Assembly (NCBI GenBank): GCA_031257215.1
Contig: JAIRPC010000132.1
Span: 1-5,313, forward strand
From: Eubacteriales Family XIII. Incertae Sedis bacterium
GTDB taxonomy: Bacteria > Bacillota > Clostridia > Peptostreptococcales > Anaerovoracaceae
Reading direction: 5' to 3'
Length of the DNA: 5,313 nt
Below the pieces are notes generated by a model. The model saw only the letters and a list, made by a program, of their open reading frames with translations, had not been told where the DNA came from and made no database searches. Positions within the stretch are counted from its first letter, which is position 1, and the number at the start of each line of letters is the position of its first letter. Both the position numbers and the translations under genes were made by a program. This document shows positions 1 through 5,313 of the stretch, one piece after another.

Positions 1-740
1 TCCTCGTTCAGGATGAGCGGAGTCTTGATCTCCGTGTAGCCGCGCCTCGCGTGCTCGCCGCGCCAGAAGCTTTCCAGCTCGTTCCTGATGACCATGCCGT
101 TCGGGAAGAAGAACGGGAAACCTGGCCCCTCGTCGTAGATGGCGAACAGCTCCATCTCCTTGCCGATGCGCCTGTGGTCGCGCCGTTTCGCTTCCTCGAT
201 GCGCTTTATATACGCGTCCAGCTCCTCGCGGCTCGGCCACGCCGTGCCGTAGATGCGTTGCAGCATTTTGTTCTTGGAATCGCCGCGCCAATATGAACCC
301 GCGACGCTCATGAGTTTTATCGCCTTCACTGCGCCCGTCGAATCCAGGTGCGGTCCGCGGCAGAGATCCGTGAACTCGCCCTGCGTGTAGAACGAAATCT
401 CCTCGCCCTCGGGCAAGTCCTCGATGAGCATCCTCTTGTACGGCTCGCCCATGTCGTCAGCCCATTTCAGCGCTTCCTCTCGGCTGGGCGCGGACTGCTC
501 TATTTTGAAATTCGCCTTGACGATATTCTTTATCTCTTTTTCGATAGCCTTGAAATCGTCCTCCGTGAATTTGTGTTCAAGGTCGAAGTCGTAATAGAAT
601 CCGTCCTCTATCGCCGGCCCTATCGCCAGCTCCGCGTCCGGCCAGAGCCGCTTGACCGCCTGCGCCATGATGTGCGACGCCGTGTGCCTGTACGCTTCGC
701 GCACTTCGGGGTTGTCAAAATCCAATTTTTCTTTCGCCAT
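1..740 (-). CDS. thrS: Threonyl-tRNA synthetase, N-terminal 246 residues (partial, no TGS domain)
   Basis: Cytoplasmic class II aminoacyl-tRNA synthetase that charges tRNA-Thr with threonine and edits mischarged Ser-tRNA-Thr. Read on the minus strand, the protein starts MAKEKLDFDNPEVREAYRHT and enters the editing (N2) domain at once. HTASH supplies His19 and His23, and DLCRGPH supplies Cys127 and His131, which match the four metal-type editing residues of the family. The segment YWRGDSKNKMLQRIYGTAW (about 150-168) is typical of ThrRS, and class II motif 1 begins near residue 225 (FWRGEHARRGYTEIKTPLIL). The catalytic core lies beyond the left edge. The ATG at 740 follows GGGAGG with a 4-base spacer; an in-frame ATG at 755 is a poorer alternative. 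An in-frame TAA at 794-792 rules out an upstream TGS domain of about 60 residues, which most ThrRS proteins carry. Identity is near certain; the exact start is slightly less so. Confidence 0.96.
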   Translation of the reverse strand, partial: MAKEKLDFDNPEVREAYRHTASHIMAQAVKRLWPDAELAIGPAIEDGFYYDFDLEHKFTEDDFKAIEKEIKNIVKANFKIEQSAPSREEALKWADDMGEPYKRMLIEDLPEGEEISFYTQGEFTDLCRGPHLDSTGAVKAIKLMSVAGSYWRGDSKNKMLQRIYGTAWPSREELDAYIKRIEEAKRRDHRRIGKEMELFAIYDEGPGFPFFFPNGMVIRNELESFWRGEHARRGYTEIKTPLILNE

Positions 741-790
741 GTTGCCTCCCAGCATATCTCCGCGCTCGCTCGCGCTTTTATTATCATCTA

Positions 791-819
791 ATTATATAAT
801 ATAATAATCTTTATGGCGA
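791..819 (-). promoter_or_regulatory. Candidate sigma70-type promoter for thrS
   Basis: On the minus strand a perfect -10 TATAAT (796-791) is preceded, after a 17-base spacer, by TCGCCA (819-814), which matches TTGACA at four of six positions. Transcription would start about 40-45 bases before the thrS ATG. The surrounding tract (about 781-810) is almost purely A/T and partly palindromic. It also contains TATAAT on the plus strand (795-800 and 800-805), so it may drive nth as well, although no good plus-strand -35 is visible. This is a motif-based inference. Confidence 0.45.
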
Positions 820-850
820 GCCGGTTTGCCGCAAAGAACAACAGAGCGAT

Positions 851-855
851 AGGAG
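851..855 (+). promoter_or_regulatory. Ribosome binding site that sets the GTG start of nth
   Basis: AGGAG lies six bases before GTG at 862. This spacing is near optimal and selects the GTG as the start. An ATG at 813 belongs to a different frame and gives no recognisable protein. Confidence 0.8.
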
Positions 856-861
856 ATATCA

Positions 862-1557
862 GTGAAATCGAACCCGAAGCCTGCCAAAGCAGCCCAGGCG
901 CAAGAGCCGCAGCCCAAGCCCGCGAGACGCAAGATTCTCTCCAAGGCGAAGCGCGTCGCGGTTCTGGACATACTGGCGGAAACGCACCCCGAAGCCAGGT
1001 GCGCGCTCGACCATGTTAACGTGTTCCAACTCATAGTCGCAGTCGTGCTGTCCGCGCAGACCACCGACGTCAGCGTGAACAAAGCGTCTCCCGAGCTTTT
1101 CCGCAGATGGCCCGACGCCGCGGCGCTGGCGGGCGCGAAGCAGGAGGACGTCGAAGGCGTCATCCGCAAAATAGGCATGTACCGCCAGAAGTCCAAGAAC
1201 ATCATCAACCTAGCGCGGAAGCTCCTGGACGAGTACGGCGGCGAAGTACCGCAGGACATGGACGCGCTAATGTCGCTGCCCGGCGTCGGCAGAAAGACCG
1301 CCAACGTGGTTCTCGCCGTGGGCTTCGGCGAACAACGCATAGCCGTGGACACCCACGTGTTCAGGGTGTCGAACCGCATAGGCCTCTGCGACGAACCAGA
1401 CGTGCTGAAAACAGAATTGGCGCTCATGAAGAACCTGCCCGAACACCGTTGGTCGGAAGCGCACCACAGCATCATCTGGCACGGCCGCCGCGTCTGCCAC
1501 GCGAGAAAGCCCGACTGCGAAAGCTGCCCTGTCGGGGGGCTCTGCTTGCGGCGGTAA
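862..1557 (+). CDS. nth: Endonuclease III (DNA glycosylase/AP lyase with 4Fe-4S cluster)
   Basis: Base-excision repair enzyme that removes oxidised pyrimidines from DNA and cleaves the abasic site by beta-elimination. The 231-residue protein has the family block SAQTTDVSVNKA near residue 64. Its helix-hairpin-helix motif LPGVGRKTANVVL (139-151) carries the catalytic Lys145, and AVDTHVFRVSNR carries the catalytic Asp163; these correspond to Lys120 and Asp138 of the E. coli enzyme. The iron-sulfur loop is complete: Cys212, Cys219, Cys222 and Cys228 in the C-X6-C-X2-C-X5-C pattern. Compared with E. coli Nth (211 residues), there is an extra N-terminal tail of about 26 residues rich in Lys, Pro, Ala and Gln, probably disordered, and the protein ends three residues after the last cysteine. 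The gene is divergent from thrS and probably transcribed alone, since a separate strong promoter follows. MutY is excluded by the length and the Nth-type Lys/Asp pair. Confidence 0.97.
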   Translation: MKSNPKPAKAAQAQEPQPKPARRKILSKAKRVAVLDILAETHPEARCALDHVNVFQLIVAVVLSAQTTDVSVNKASPELFRRWPDAAALAGAKQEDVEGVIRKIGMYRQKSKNIINLARKLLDEYGGEVPQDMDALMSLPGVGRKTANVVLAVGFGEQRIAVDTHVFRVSNRIGLCDEPDVLKTELALMKNLPEHRWSEAHHSIIWHGRRVCHARKPDCESCPVGGLCLRR

Positions 1558-1602
1558 GGCCTCAGAACCCACGCGTTTCAAGCAAAATCCGCCGCCGCCA
1601 AG
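1545..1602 (+). terminator. Weak candidate terminator or hairpin at the 3' end of nth
   Basis: CTTGCGGCGG (1545-1554), which overlaps the last nth codons, can pair with CCGCCGCCAAG (1592-1602), leaving one bulged C and a loop of about 37 bases. A run of seven T (1624-1630) follows about 21 bases later. The large loop and distant T run make this a poor intrinsic terminator. No better hairpin is seen before the next promoter. Confidence 0.2.
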
Positions 1603-1651
1603 GCTCGGTTTGCCAAATTTATATTTTTTTCAAAAATTTCCCGAAACCCTA

Positions 1652-1679
1652 TTGACAGATTTCCTTTTTGTGGTATAAT
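1652..1679 (+). promoter_or_regulatory. Perfect-consensus sigma70-type promoter of the Tad-like operon
   Basis: TTGACA (1652-1657) and TATAAT (1674-1679) both match consensus exactly and are separated by 16 bases. TG at 1671-1672 makes an extended -10 (TGGTATAAT). Transcription would start around 1685-1687, giving a leader of about 55 bases before the ATG at 1741. The leader is very AT-rich and includes the 8-base palindrome ATAATTAT (1693-1700), a possible but unproven regulator site. No other comparable promoter occurs further into the operon. Confidence 0.85.
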
Positions 1680-1740
1680 CCATTTATTGTTAATAATTAT
1701 AGTTACTGCATATGATTTATTTTATTGGATGGAATGATAT

Positions 1741-2415
1741 ATGAATACTACTATGAAATTATCTAACTTACGCAGGTTTTCGGGGATCTTCCTTATTGTC
1801 GTTGCTGTGGCGGGGCTGGTGCTGTGGGAAGCAAAGGGGCGGGAGCTGGTGCTGATGGCTGACGTCTGCGCGGCGGCGGGCGACATAGAGCAGGGGGAGA
1901 AGCTAGACCCGTCCATGTTTCGGACGATCTCCGTGCCGAGGGATTCGCTCGTGCGCGGCGCGGTCGCGCCGTCCGAGTTGGGCAGCGTCAGCGACGGCAT
2001 TGCGGCGGAGGCCATACCCGAGGGGGCCATGCTGTCCACGGCATATATCGACAAGCCGCAGGATATATCCCGCAAGGATGATTCTTATTTCTCCATCAAG
2101 CGGGAATGGATACTCATGCGTTCGAGCGCCCTGCGCCGGGGCGATAGGGTCGAGATTTTGACGGCCGACGGCGCGAGAAGCTTTGGCGTTTTTGACATTG
2201 GCTTTGTCAAGGACGCGTCGGAGAGCGAGGTGAGGGAAACGGCAGGGGGCACAGGTTTCGGAGGCGCGCCTGACGAATCGCGCGTGGACGCCACATCCCC
2301 TATCGACCATGTGGAAATAGTGGCGCGGCTCCACGAATACCTGACGATCAGGGACTATGCCGAGTCCGCCCCCAGGCCGTCCCTCATCCTCGTTGGAAAG
2401 GAGATAGTTCAATGA
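1741..2415 (+). CDS. cpaB: CpaB/RcpC-like Tad pilus assembly protein with SAF domain
   Basis: This is probably the CpaB (RcpC) component of a Tad/Flp pilus or related secretion system, anchored in the cytoplasmic membrane with its main part outside. The 224 residues start with a short basic segment (Lys6, Arg11, Arg12), then one membrane segment (about 13-29, SGIFLIVVAVAGLVLWE). A SAF-type region follows (about 37-104) with the usual pattern: a residue stretch of the type 'DIEQGEKLDPSMF', then VPRDSL, and a closing AIPEGAMLSTAYID. Residues about 115-140 (YFSIKREW ... LRRGDRVEIL) resemble the RcpC domain. A Gly/Ser/Glu-rich loop (about 158-188) interrupts the second half. It is shorter than typical CpaB proteins, which are about 250-300 residues. 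The start has only a weak site, GGATGG at 1727-1732; Met5 is an alternative. Its stop overlaps the next start (ATGA). The family call rests on domain pattern and neighbours; a generic SAF-domain protein is the alternative. Confidence 0.75.
   Translation: MNTTMKLSNLRRFSGIFLIVVAVAGLVLWEAKGRELVLMADVCAAAGDIEQGEKLDPSMFRTISVPRDSLVRGAVAPSELGSVSDGIAAEAIPEGAMLSTAYIDKPQDISRKDDSYFSIKREWILMRSSALRRGDRVEILTADGARSFGVFDIGFVKDASESEVRETAGGTGFGGAPDESRVDATSPIDHVEIVARLHEYLTIRDYAESAPRPSLILVGKEIVQ
2399..2403 (+). promoter_or_regulatory. Ribosome binding site of the secretion ATPase gene
   Basis: AGGAG lies inside the end of the preceding gene, eight bases before ATG at 2412. With the ATGA stop-start overlap it indicates coupled but independently efficient translation. 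Confidence 0.75.
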
Positions 2416-3713
2416 AATTCAACGAAATGTGTGAGCGCGTGGGCGCGAAAATCCTCAGCGAGCTTGGCACAGGCCAGCAGGCGGATGCCACGCACGACCC
2501 TATCGAGCTGCAAAAGCGCTCCATTATGGGATATGAGCCAGAGGTGGCGCTCATGAAAAAAAGGATCGCGGACATCATAGCCCAGGATGGCATGGAGGCA
2601 GACATACCGCCCTGGTACAGCTCGGCGGAGGACGCGGTGTTCCACGAGAACTGGGGGCTGGCAGGTATGTCGGAATGGTTCGCGCCGAAATACGCTGATT
2701 CCAGCTCGGCAAAGATCATCGGGGAGCGCGTGTATTTTCTGGACGGCGGCGCCATGAAGCTCATGCCACAGCGCATACCCGCCGAACGGCGCGAACAGCT
2801 GGTGCGCGCCCTGCTGCTGCGGACGCCGGAGGAACGGCTGGACAGGGACAGGCACGAGGTCTATATGAGCGACGGGACGCGCGTCACCATATTTCGCGGG
2901 CGGCTCGCCAAGAGGGGGCTGGACGCGATAGTGTTCCGCAGGTATATCATCCCCGACCTCAGCTTTGAGGGGCAGGCGGAGCGCAAGACCATCCCCGAAT
3001 GCGCCGTGCCGCTGTTCGAGCAGATGGCGGCGTGCGGCTACAACGTCGTGTTCTGCGGCAGCGTCCGCTCGGCAAAGACCACCTTCCTGTCAACATGGCA
3101 GCGCTACGAGGACCCCGCGCTCGAAGGGGTCATGGTCGAAACCGACCCCGAGATCCCCATCCACCAGCTCATGCCGGACTCGCCCGTCATACAGCTTATC
3201 GCGGACGGCGAGAGCCTTGCGAACATCTCGAAAAGCCTGATGCGGAGCGACGCGGACTATTTCATACTAGCGGAGGCGCGGGACGGGGTTGCCCTCGACA
3301 CAGCGGTCAGACTGGCGCGCAAGGGCACGCGGCGCATGAAAATGACCTTCCACACGCGCGACCCAAAGGCGTTCGCCCGCGACGCCGCGGTCGAGATAGT
3401 CAGGGCCAAGGGCGGCGATATCGGGGAAACCACGCTCATGGTCGCGGGCGGCTTTGATTATGTTTTCCATTTCTCCAACATACGCAAGGAGGGAGTGAAG
3501 AAGCTCTCTGCCATCTATGAGATGGGCGTCTCCGAAAGCGGCGGCGTGTGCATGCACGAGATTTGCAGGTACAACAGGCGCGCGGACGCGTGGAAATGGA
3601 CGTACCATATAGGGCAGGACAAGCGGGATATCGGCATGGAGGAGGACGCGGACGCATTCACCGCATTCGAGCTGTCCCTAAAATCCCTGCACAACAGAGC
3701 GAGGCTGTCGTAA
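2412..3713 (+). CDS. cpaF: Divergent TadA/CpaF-family secretion ATPase with altered Walker A motif
   Basis: Probable cytoplasmic hexameric ATPase that powers the TadB/TadC platform, of the type II/IV secretion ATPase superfamily. Of its 433 residues, about 1-120 are not recognised. Residues 150-180 (MSDGTRVTIFRGRL ... IVFRRYIIPDL) match the N2 domain that precedes the ATP site in CpaF proteins. Walker A is GSVRSAKTT (216-224) with Lys222 and Thr223 kept, but Ala221 stands where the consensus GxxxxGK[ST] has Gly. The Asp-box region is VETDPEIPIHQLMPDSPVI (242-260), Walker B is ADYFILAEARDG (281-292) with Glu288, and the His-box equivalent is KMTFHT (310-315). The C-terminal part (about 345-430) is less conserved. 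The gene overlaps its upstream neighbour by four bases and precedes the TadB-like gene by one base. Superfamily membership is strong; assignment to Tad rather than another type II/IV branch rests on context. Whether Ala221 lowers activity or is normal for this subfamily cannot be told from sequence alone. Confidence 0.85.
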   Translation: MKFNEMCERVGAKILSELGTGQQADATHDPIELQKRSIMGYEPEVALMKKRIADIIAQDGMEADIPPWYSSAEDAVFHENWGLAGMSEWFAPKYADSSSAKIIGERVYFLDGGAMKLMPQRIPAERREQLVRALLLRTPEERLDRDRHEVYMSDGTRVTIFRGRLAKRGLDAIVFRRYIIPDLSFEGQAERKTIPECAVPLFEQMAACGYNVVFCGSVRSAKTTFLSTWQRYEDPALEGVMVETDPEIPIHQLMPDSPVIQLIADGESLANISKSLMRSDADYFILAEARDGVALDTAVRLARKGTRRMKMTFHTRDPKAFARDAAVEIVRAKGGDIGETTLMVAGGFDYVFHFSNIRKEGVKKLSAIYEMGVSESGGVCMHEICRYNRRADAWKWTYHIGQDKRDIGMEEDADAFTAFELSLKSLHNRARLS

Positions 3714-3714
3714 A

Positions 3715-4671
3715 ATGCCCAGGCTTGATTCATACGCGCTCATCTCAATGATTTCGGCGGCGATCTACCTGCTGCTGCTTGCGGGCATACTGCTGGTGGC
3801 GCGCGGGCGCATAGCGGGCTTCGTCAGCGCCAGGTGGAGGCGGCGCAGGCTGGACACGTCCAGGCGCCGCGCGGCGGAGCCGAATATATTGTTCCTGCAT
3901 CTGTCGGGGCTGCTCTCGGCCACGATGAAAAAACCGCTCTCGCCCACAGGCTTCCTGACGCTCATCATAGCCATGTATTTCATCGTATTCACCGCGTCTG
4001 CCACAAACCTGCCGCCATCCGTTTCGTGCGCGGTGGCGGCGGCGTTCTCCGCCCTGCCCTACCTGTTCCTGCGTGTCAGGCTCGAACGGATACGCACGCG
4101 CGGCAGCTACGAGGGCGAAAGCCTTGTGTCGGCGCTGCTGACGCAATACTGGATCGCGGGCGGCAATATATTCGCGGCCATAGAGAACACGCTCGAAACC
4201 ACGGGCGGCATACCTGTTACTCGAAGGCTCCTGTCCACACTGCTCATAGAGCTGCGCAGCACGGGTAGCCTGGAACGCATACAGAAAGCCGCCGACGCAT
4301 TCGCCTACGGGATAGGCACGAACTGGGGGCGCATGTTCGCGTACAACATACGCATAGCGGCGGTGAGCGGATGCGACGTGTCGCTGGCTATTGAGGACAT
4401 ACTATCTCAGCTGCGCGAGGCCCGCGCCCTAGCGGAGGAACGCAAGCGCATCAACGGCGAGTCCGTGCGGCTCGTCGTGTTCCTCATCCCCCTCTCGTAT
4501 ATCGGCTCGTTCTTCGTGGCGGTAGCATTGCTCGGCATGAGTCCCGCGCGCTTCCTGCGCAACCAATTCGCGACGGCGGAGGGCTTCGGGTTTTTCGTGG
4601 CGGCGGTTTTCCTGTTCTTCATGAACCTTGTGCTGATAGAGGTGGTGACAAACAGAAAGCTGGATTTCTGA
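3715..4671 (+). CDS. tadB: TadB-like GspF-domain inner-membrane platform protein
   Basis: Probable membrane platform protein of the Tad-like machine, working with the upstream ATPase. The 318 residues show an N-terminal membrane segment (about 8-29), a basic linker (RWRRRRLDTSRRR, 40-52), two more hydrophobic segments (about 79-97 and 105-121), a cytoplasmic region (about 122-250), and two C-terminal segments (about 252-273 and 290-311). This order, three then two membrane spans around a helical cytoplasmic domain, is typical of TadB. The cytoplasmic region carries the GspF-like pattern ESLVSALL ... GGNIFAAIENTLETTG followed by the helices of residues 170-245. The ATG comes one base after the stop of the ATPase gene with only a weak GAGG (3701-3704) before it, so translation is probably coupled. 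The stop TGA shares its last A with a possible ATG of the next small ORF. Sequence similarity to named TadB proteins was judged by pattern only. Confidence 0.8.
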   Translation: MPRLDSYALISMISAAIYLLLLAGILLVARGRIAGFVSARWRRRRLDTSRRRAAEPNILFLHLSGLLSATMKKPLSPTGFLTLIIAMYFIVFTASATNLPPSVSCAVAAAFSALPYLFLRVRLERIRTRGSYEGESLVSALLTQYWIAGGNIFAAIENTLETTGGIPVTRRLLSTLLIELRSTGSLERIQKAADAFAYGIGTNWGRMFAYNIRIAAVSGCDVSLAIEDILSQLREARALAEERKRINGESVRLVVFLIPLSYIGSFFVAVALLGMSPARFLRNQFATAEGFGFFVAAVFLFFMNLVLIEVVTNRKLDF

Positions 4672-4766
4672 TGGACAGCTTTGTTTCATCTGGTGGAATA
4701 ATTTACCATCAAGGATGCCGCCGCGTGGGTCTGAGCGGAACGGATATAAGGAGGAATAGCCAATGA
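4671..4766 (+). CDS. Possible 31-residue small ORF between tadB-like and tadC-like genes
   Basis: An ATG that overlaps the upstream stop (TGATG) opens a frame of 31 codons whose TGA overlaps the next start (ATGA at 4763). The product would begin MDSFVSSGGIIYHQG and end RRNSQ; it has no membrane segment, signal peptide or recognised motif. No Shine-Dalgarno site precedes it, so translation would depend on reinitiation after the tadB-like gene. Its third codon positions are clearly less GC-rich than those of its neighbours, which argues against a long-maintained gene. Alternatives are an untranslated spacer carrying the next ribosome binding site, or the remnant of a lost gene. The perfect overlap at both ends is the main support for translation. 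Confidence 0.3.
   Translation: MDSFVSSGGIIYHQGCRRVGLSGTDIRRNSQ
4748..4754 (+). promoter_or_regulatory. Strong ribosome binding site of the tadC-like gene
   Basis: AAGGAGG, a full match to the anti-Shine-Dalgarno core, lies eight bases before ATG at 4763. An in-frame TAG two codons upstream excludes any earlier start. This gene can therefore be translated without help from the upstream frame. Confidence 0.85.
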
Positions 4767-5313
4767 ACGACACATCAATATATACCTGTATCATAGCTCT
4801 CGTCTGCGCGGGGGCGCTCATGATGACCACGCGCGAATCGCGTCTTGCCGCCGCGCTTGGCAGGGTGTCCAGAATATCGTCGGCGTTCATCTGCCCTCGC
4901 GAATGGATGAGGGCGGGCAGACAGCTCGGCGGCAGGCTGGCGGGCGCCCTGTCATCGTCCGCGAAAAAGGAGCGCATGGACAGGGAGATCTTCGACGCCA
5001 TAGGCGCGGCCAGGAATATTATCGCCGCGTCGGGCGGTATGCACATACCCTCCGACGCGCTCTTTGAACAGCTGGCGCGCAACGGCGGCGAGCTGGCCCC
5101 ACTGTTCCGACGCGCACTGCCGCTGCTGCGCGTGAACAGGAAAGAGGAGATGGCGCGGCGGTTCACGGAGGAAGCGGGCACGGCAATGTCAGGGGATTTC
5201 ATACGCCTGCTGACGAGATGGGACGAGGTGTCGCCCGAAAAGCTTTCGTCCACGCTGCTGTCATACCAAAGCGCGATAAAGGAGGCCCGCACGACAGCGC
5301 TCAAACGCCGCAA
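4763..5313 (+). CDS. TadC-like GspF-domain membrane protein, N-terminal part (partial)
   Basis: This is likely the second platform protein of the Tad-like system, pairing with the TadB-like protein. The window holds 183 complete codons; the rest lies beyond the right edge. A single N-terminal hydrophobic segment (about 5-22, SIYTCIIALVCAGALMMT) is followed by a charged, helical cytoplasmic region. Residues 75-180 follow the GspF-like layout: EIFDAIGAARNIIAASGGMHIPSDALFEQ (given here only as positions 75-103 in outline), then a region LAPLFRRALPLLRVN (111-125), FTEEAGT (134-140), and the closing AIKEARTTALKRR (171-183). In TadC-like proteins a segment of this kind precedes the final membrane spans, expected just past the edge. 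The assignment leans on context because the C-terminal spans are not visible. Confidence 0.68.
   Translation, partial: MNDTSIYTCIIALVCAGALMMTTRESRLAAALGRVSRISSAFICPREWMRAGRQLGGRLAGALSSSAKKERMDREIFDAIGAARNIIAASGGMHIPSDALFEQLARNGGELAPLFRRALPLLRVNRKEEMARRFTEEAGTAMSGDFIRLLTRWDEVSPEKLSSTLLSYQSAIKEARTTALKRR

Noticed and set aside
348..791. Plus-strand open frame of 147 codons in the left region.
   Set aside because: It is the complement of thrS, whose editing motifs are unmistakable on the minus strand.
741..861. T-box riboswitch in the thrS leader, as is common in Firmicutes.
   Set aside because: The leader from the likely promoter is only about 40-50 bases, the whole gap is 121 bases, and no T-box core sequence or terminator hairpin is present.
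792..1475. Minus-strand frame of 227 codons opposite nth.
   Set aside because: The plus strand encodes a complete endonuclease III with all catalytic and cluster residues. The antisense product has no domain.
1603..1650. A/T-rich inverted segments (AAATTT at 1615-1620 and again near 1634) considered as an intrinsic terminator.
   Set aside because: The possible stem contains only A/T pairs and is not followed by a clean T run, so it is better explained as the AT-rich upstream region of the promoter.
4429..5313. Long open frame of 294 codons on the minus strand at the right end.
   Set aside because: It runs antisense to the tadB-like end and tadC-like gene. Its protein is low-complexity, Ser/Arg/Ala-rich, with no recognisable domain, as expected of shadow frames in GC-rich DNA; the plus strand has the ribosome binding site and the operon context.
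1..5313. CRISPR arrays, tRNA or rRNA genes, insertion sequences, attachment sites.
   Set aside because: No regularly spaced repeats, tRNA-like folds, transposase frames or terminal inverted repeats were seen on reading both strands.

Overview
The window reads as a bacterial chromosome segment with GC-rich genes separated by short, very AT-rich intergenic promoters. Shine-Dalgarno sites are strong and ATA and AGG codons are common despite the high GC. No gene identifies the organism. A Tad-type secretion gene set that runs straight from CpaB to the ATPase, with no secretin or TadZ gene between them, fits monoderm bacteria such as Clostridia-type Firmicutes, but GC-rich diderm anaerobes such as Synergistota cannot be excluded.

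Layout. Positions 1-740 (minus strand) hold the first 246 codons of threonyl-tRNA synthetase (thrS); the rest lies beyond the left edge. The protein begins directly in the editing domain and lacks the usual N-terminal TGS domain. An AT-rich divergent promoter region separates it from a complete endonuclease III gene (nth, 862-1557, plus strand). An AT-rich gap of 183 bases follows, carrying a perfect-consensus sigma70-type promoter (TTGACA, 16 bases, extended -10 TGGTATAAT).

From 1741 to the right edge, one tightly packed plus-strand operon encodes a Tad/Flp-type (type IVc pilus or type II secretion-like) machine. It contains a CpaB/RcpC-like SAF-domain protein (1741-2415), a divergent TadA/CpaF-family secretion ATPase (2412-3713), a TadB-like GspF-domain membrane protein (3715-4671), a possible 31-codon small ORF (4671-4766), and the N-terminal part of a TadC-like protein (4763 to the edge). 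Junctions are overlaps or a one-base gap, indicating translational coupling. By analogy with known Tad systems, the ATPase would drive the TadB/TadC inner-membrane platform that assembles or moves a pilin-like fibre, with the CpaB-like protein on the outer face of the membrane. No pilin, prepilin peptidase, TadZ or secretin gene is visible here.

The most notable points are the altered Walker A motif of the ATPase (Ala in place of the Gly before the catalytic Lys), the small ORF linked to both neighbours, the unusually strong promoter, and the TGS-less ThrRS. The overall system is a divergent version of a known class, not demonstrably a new one.
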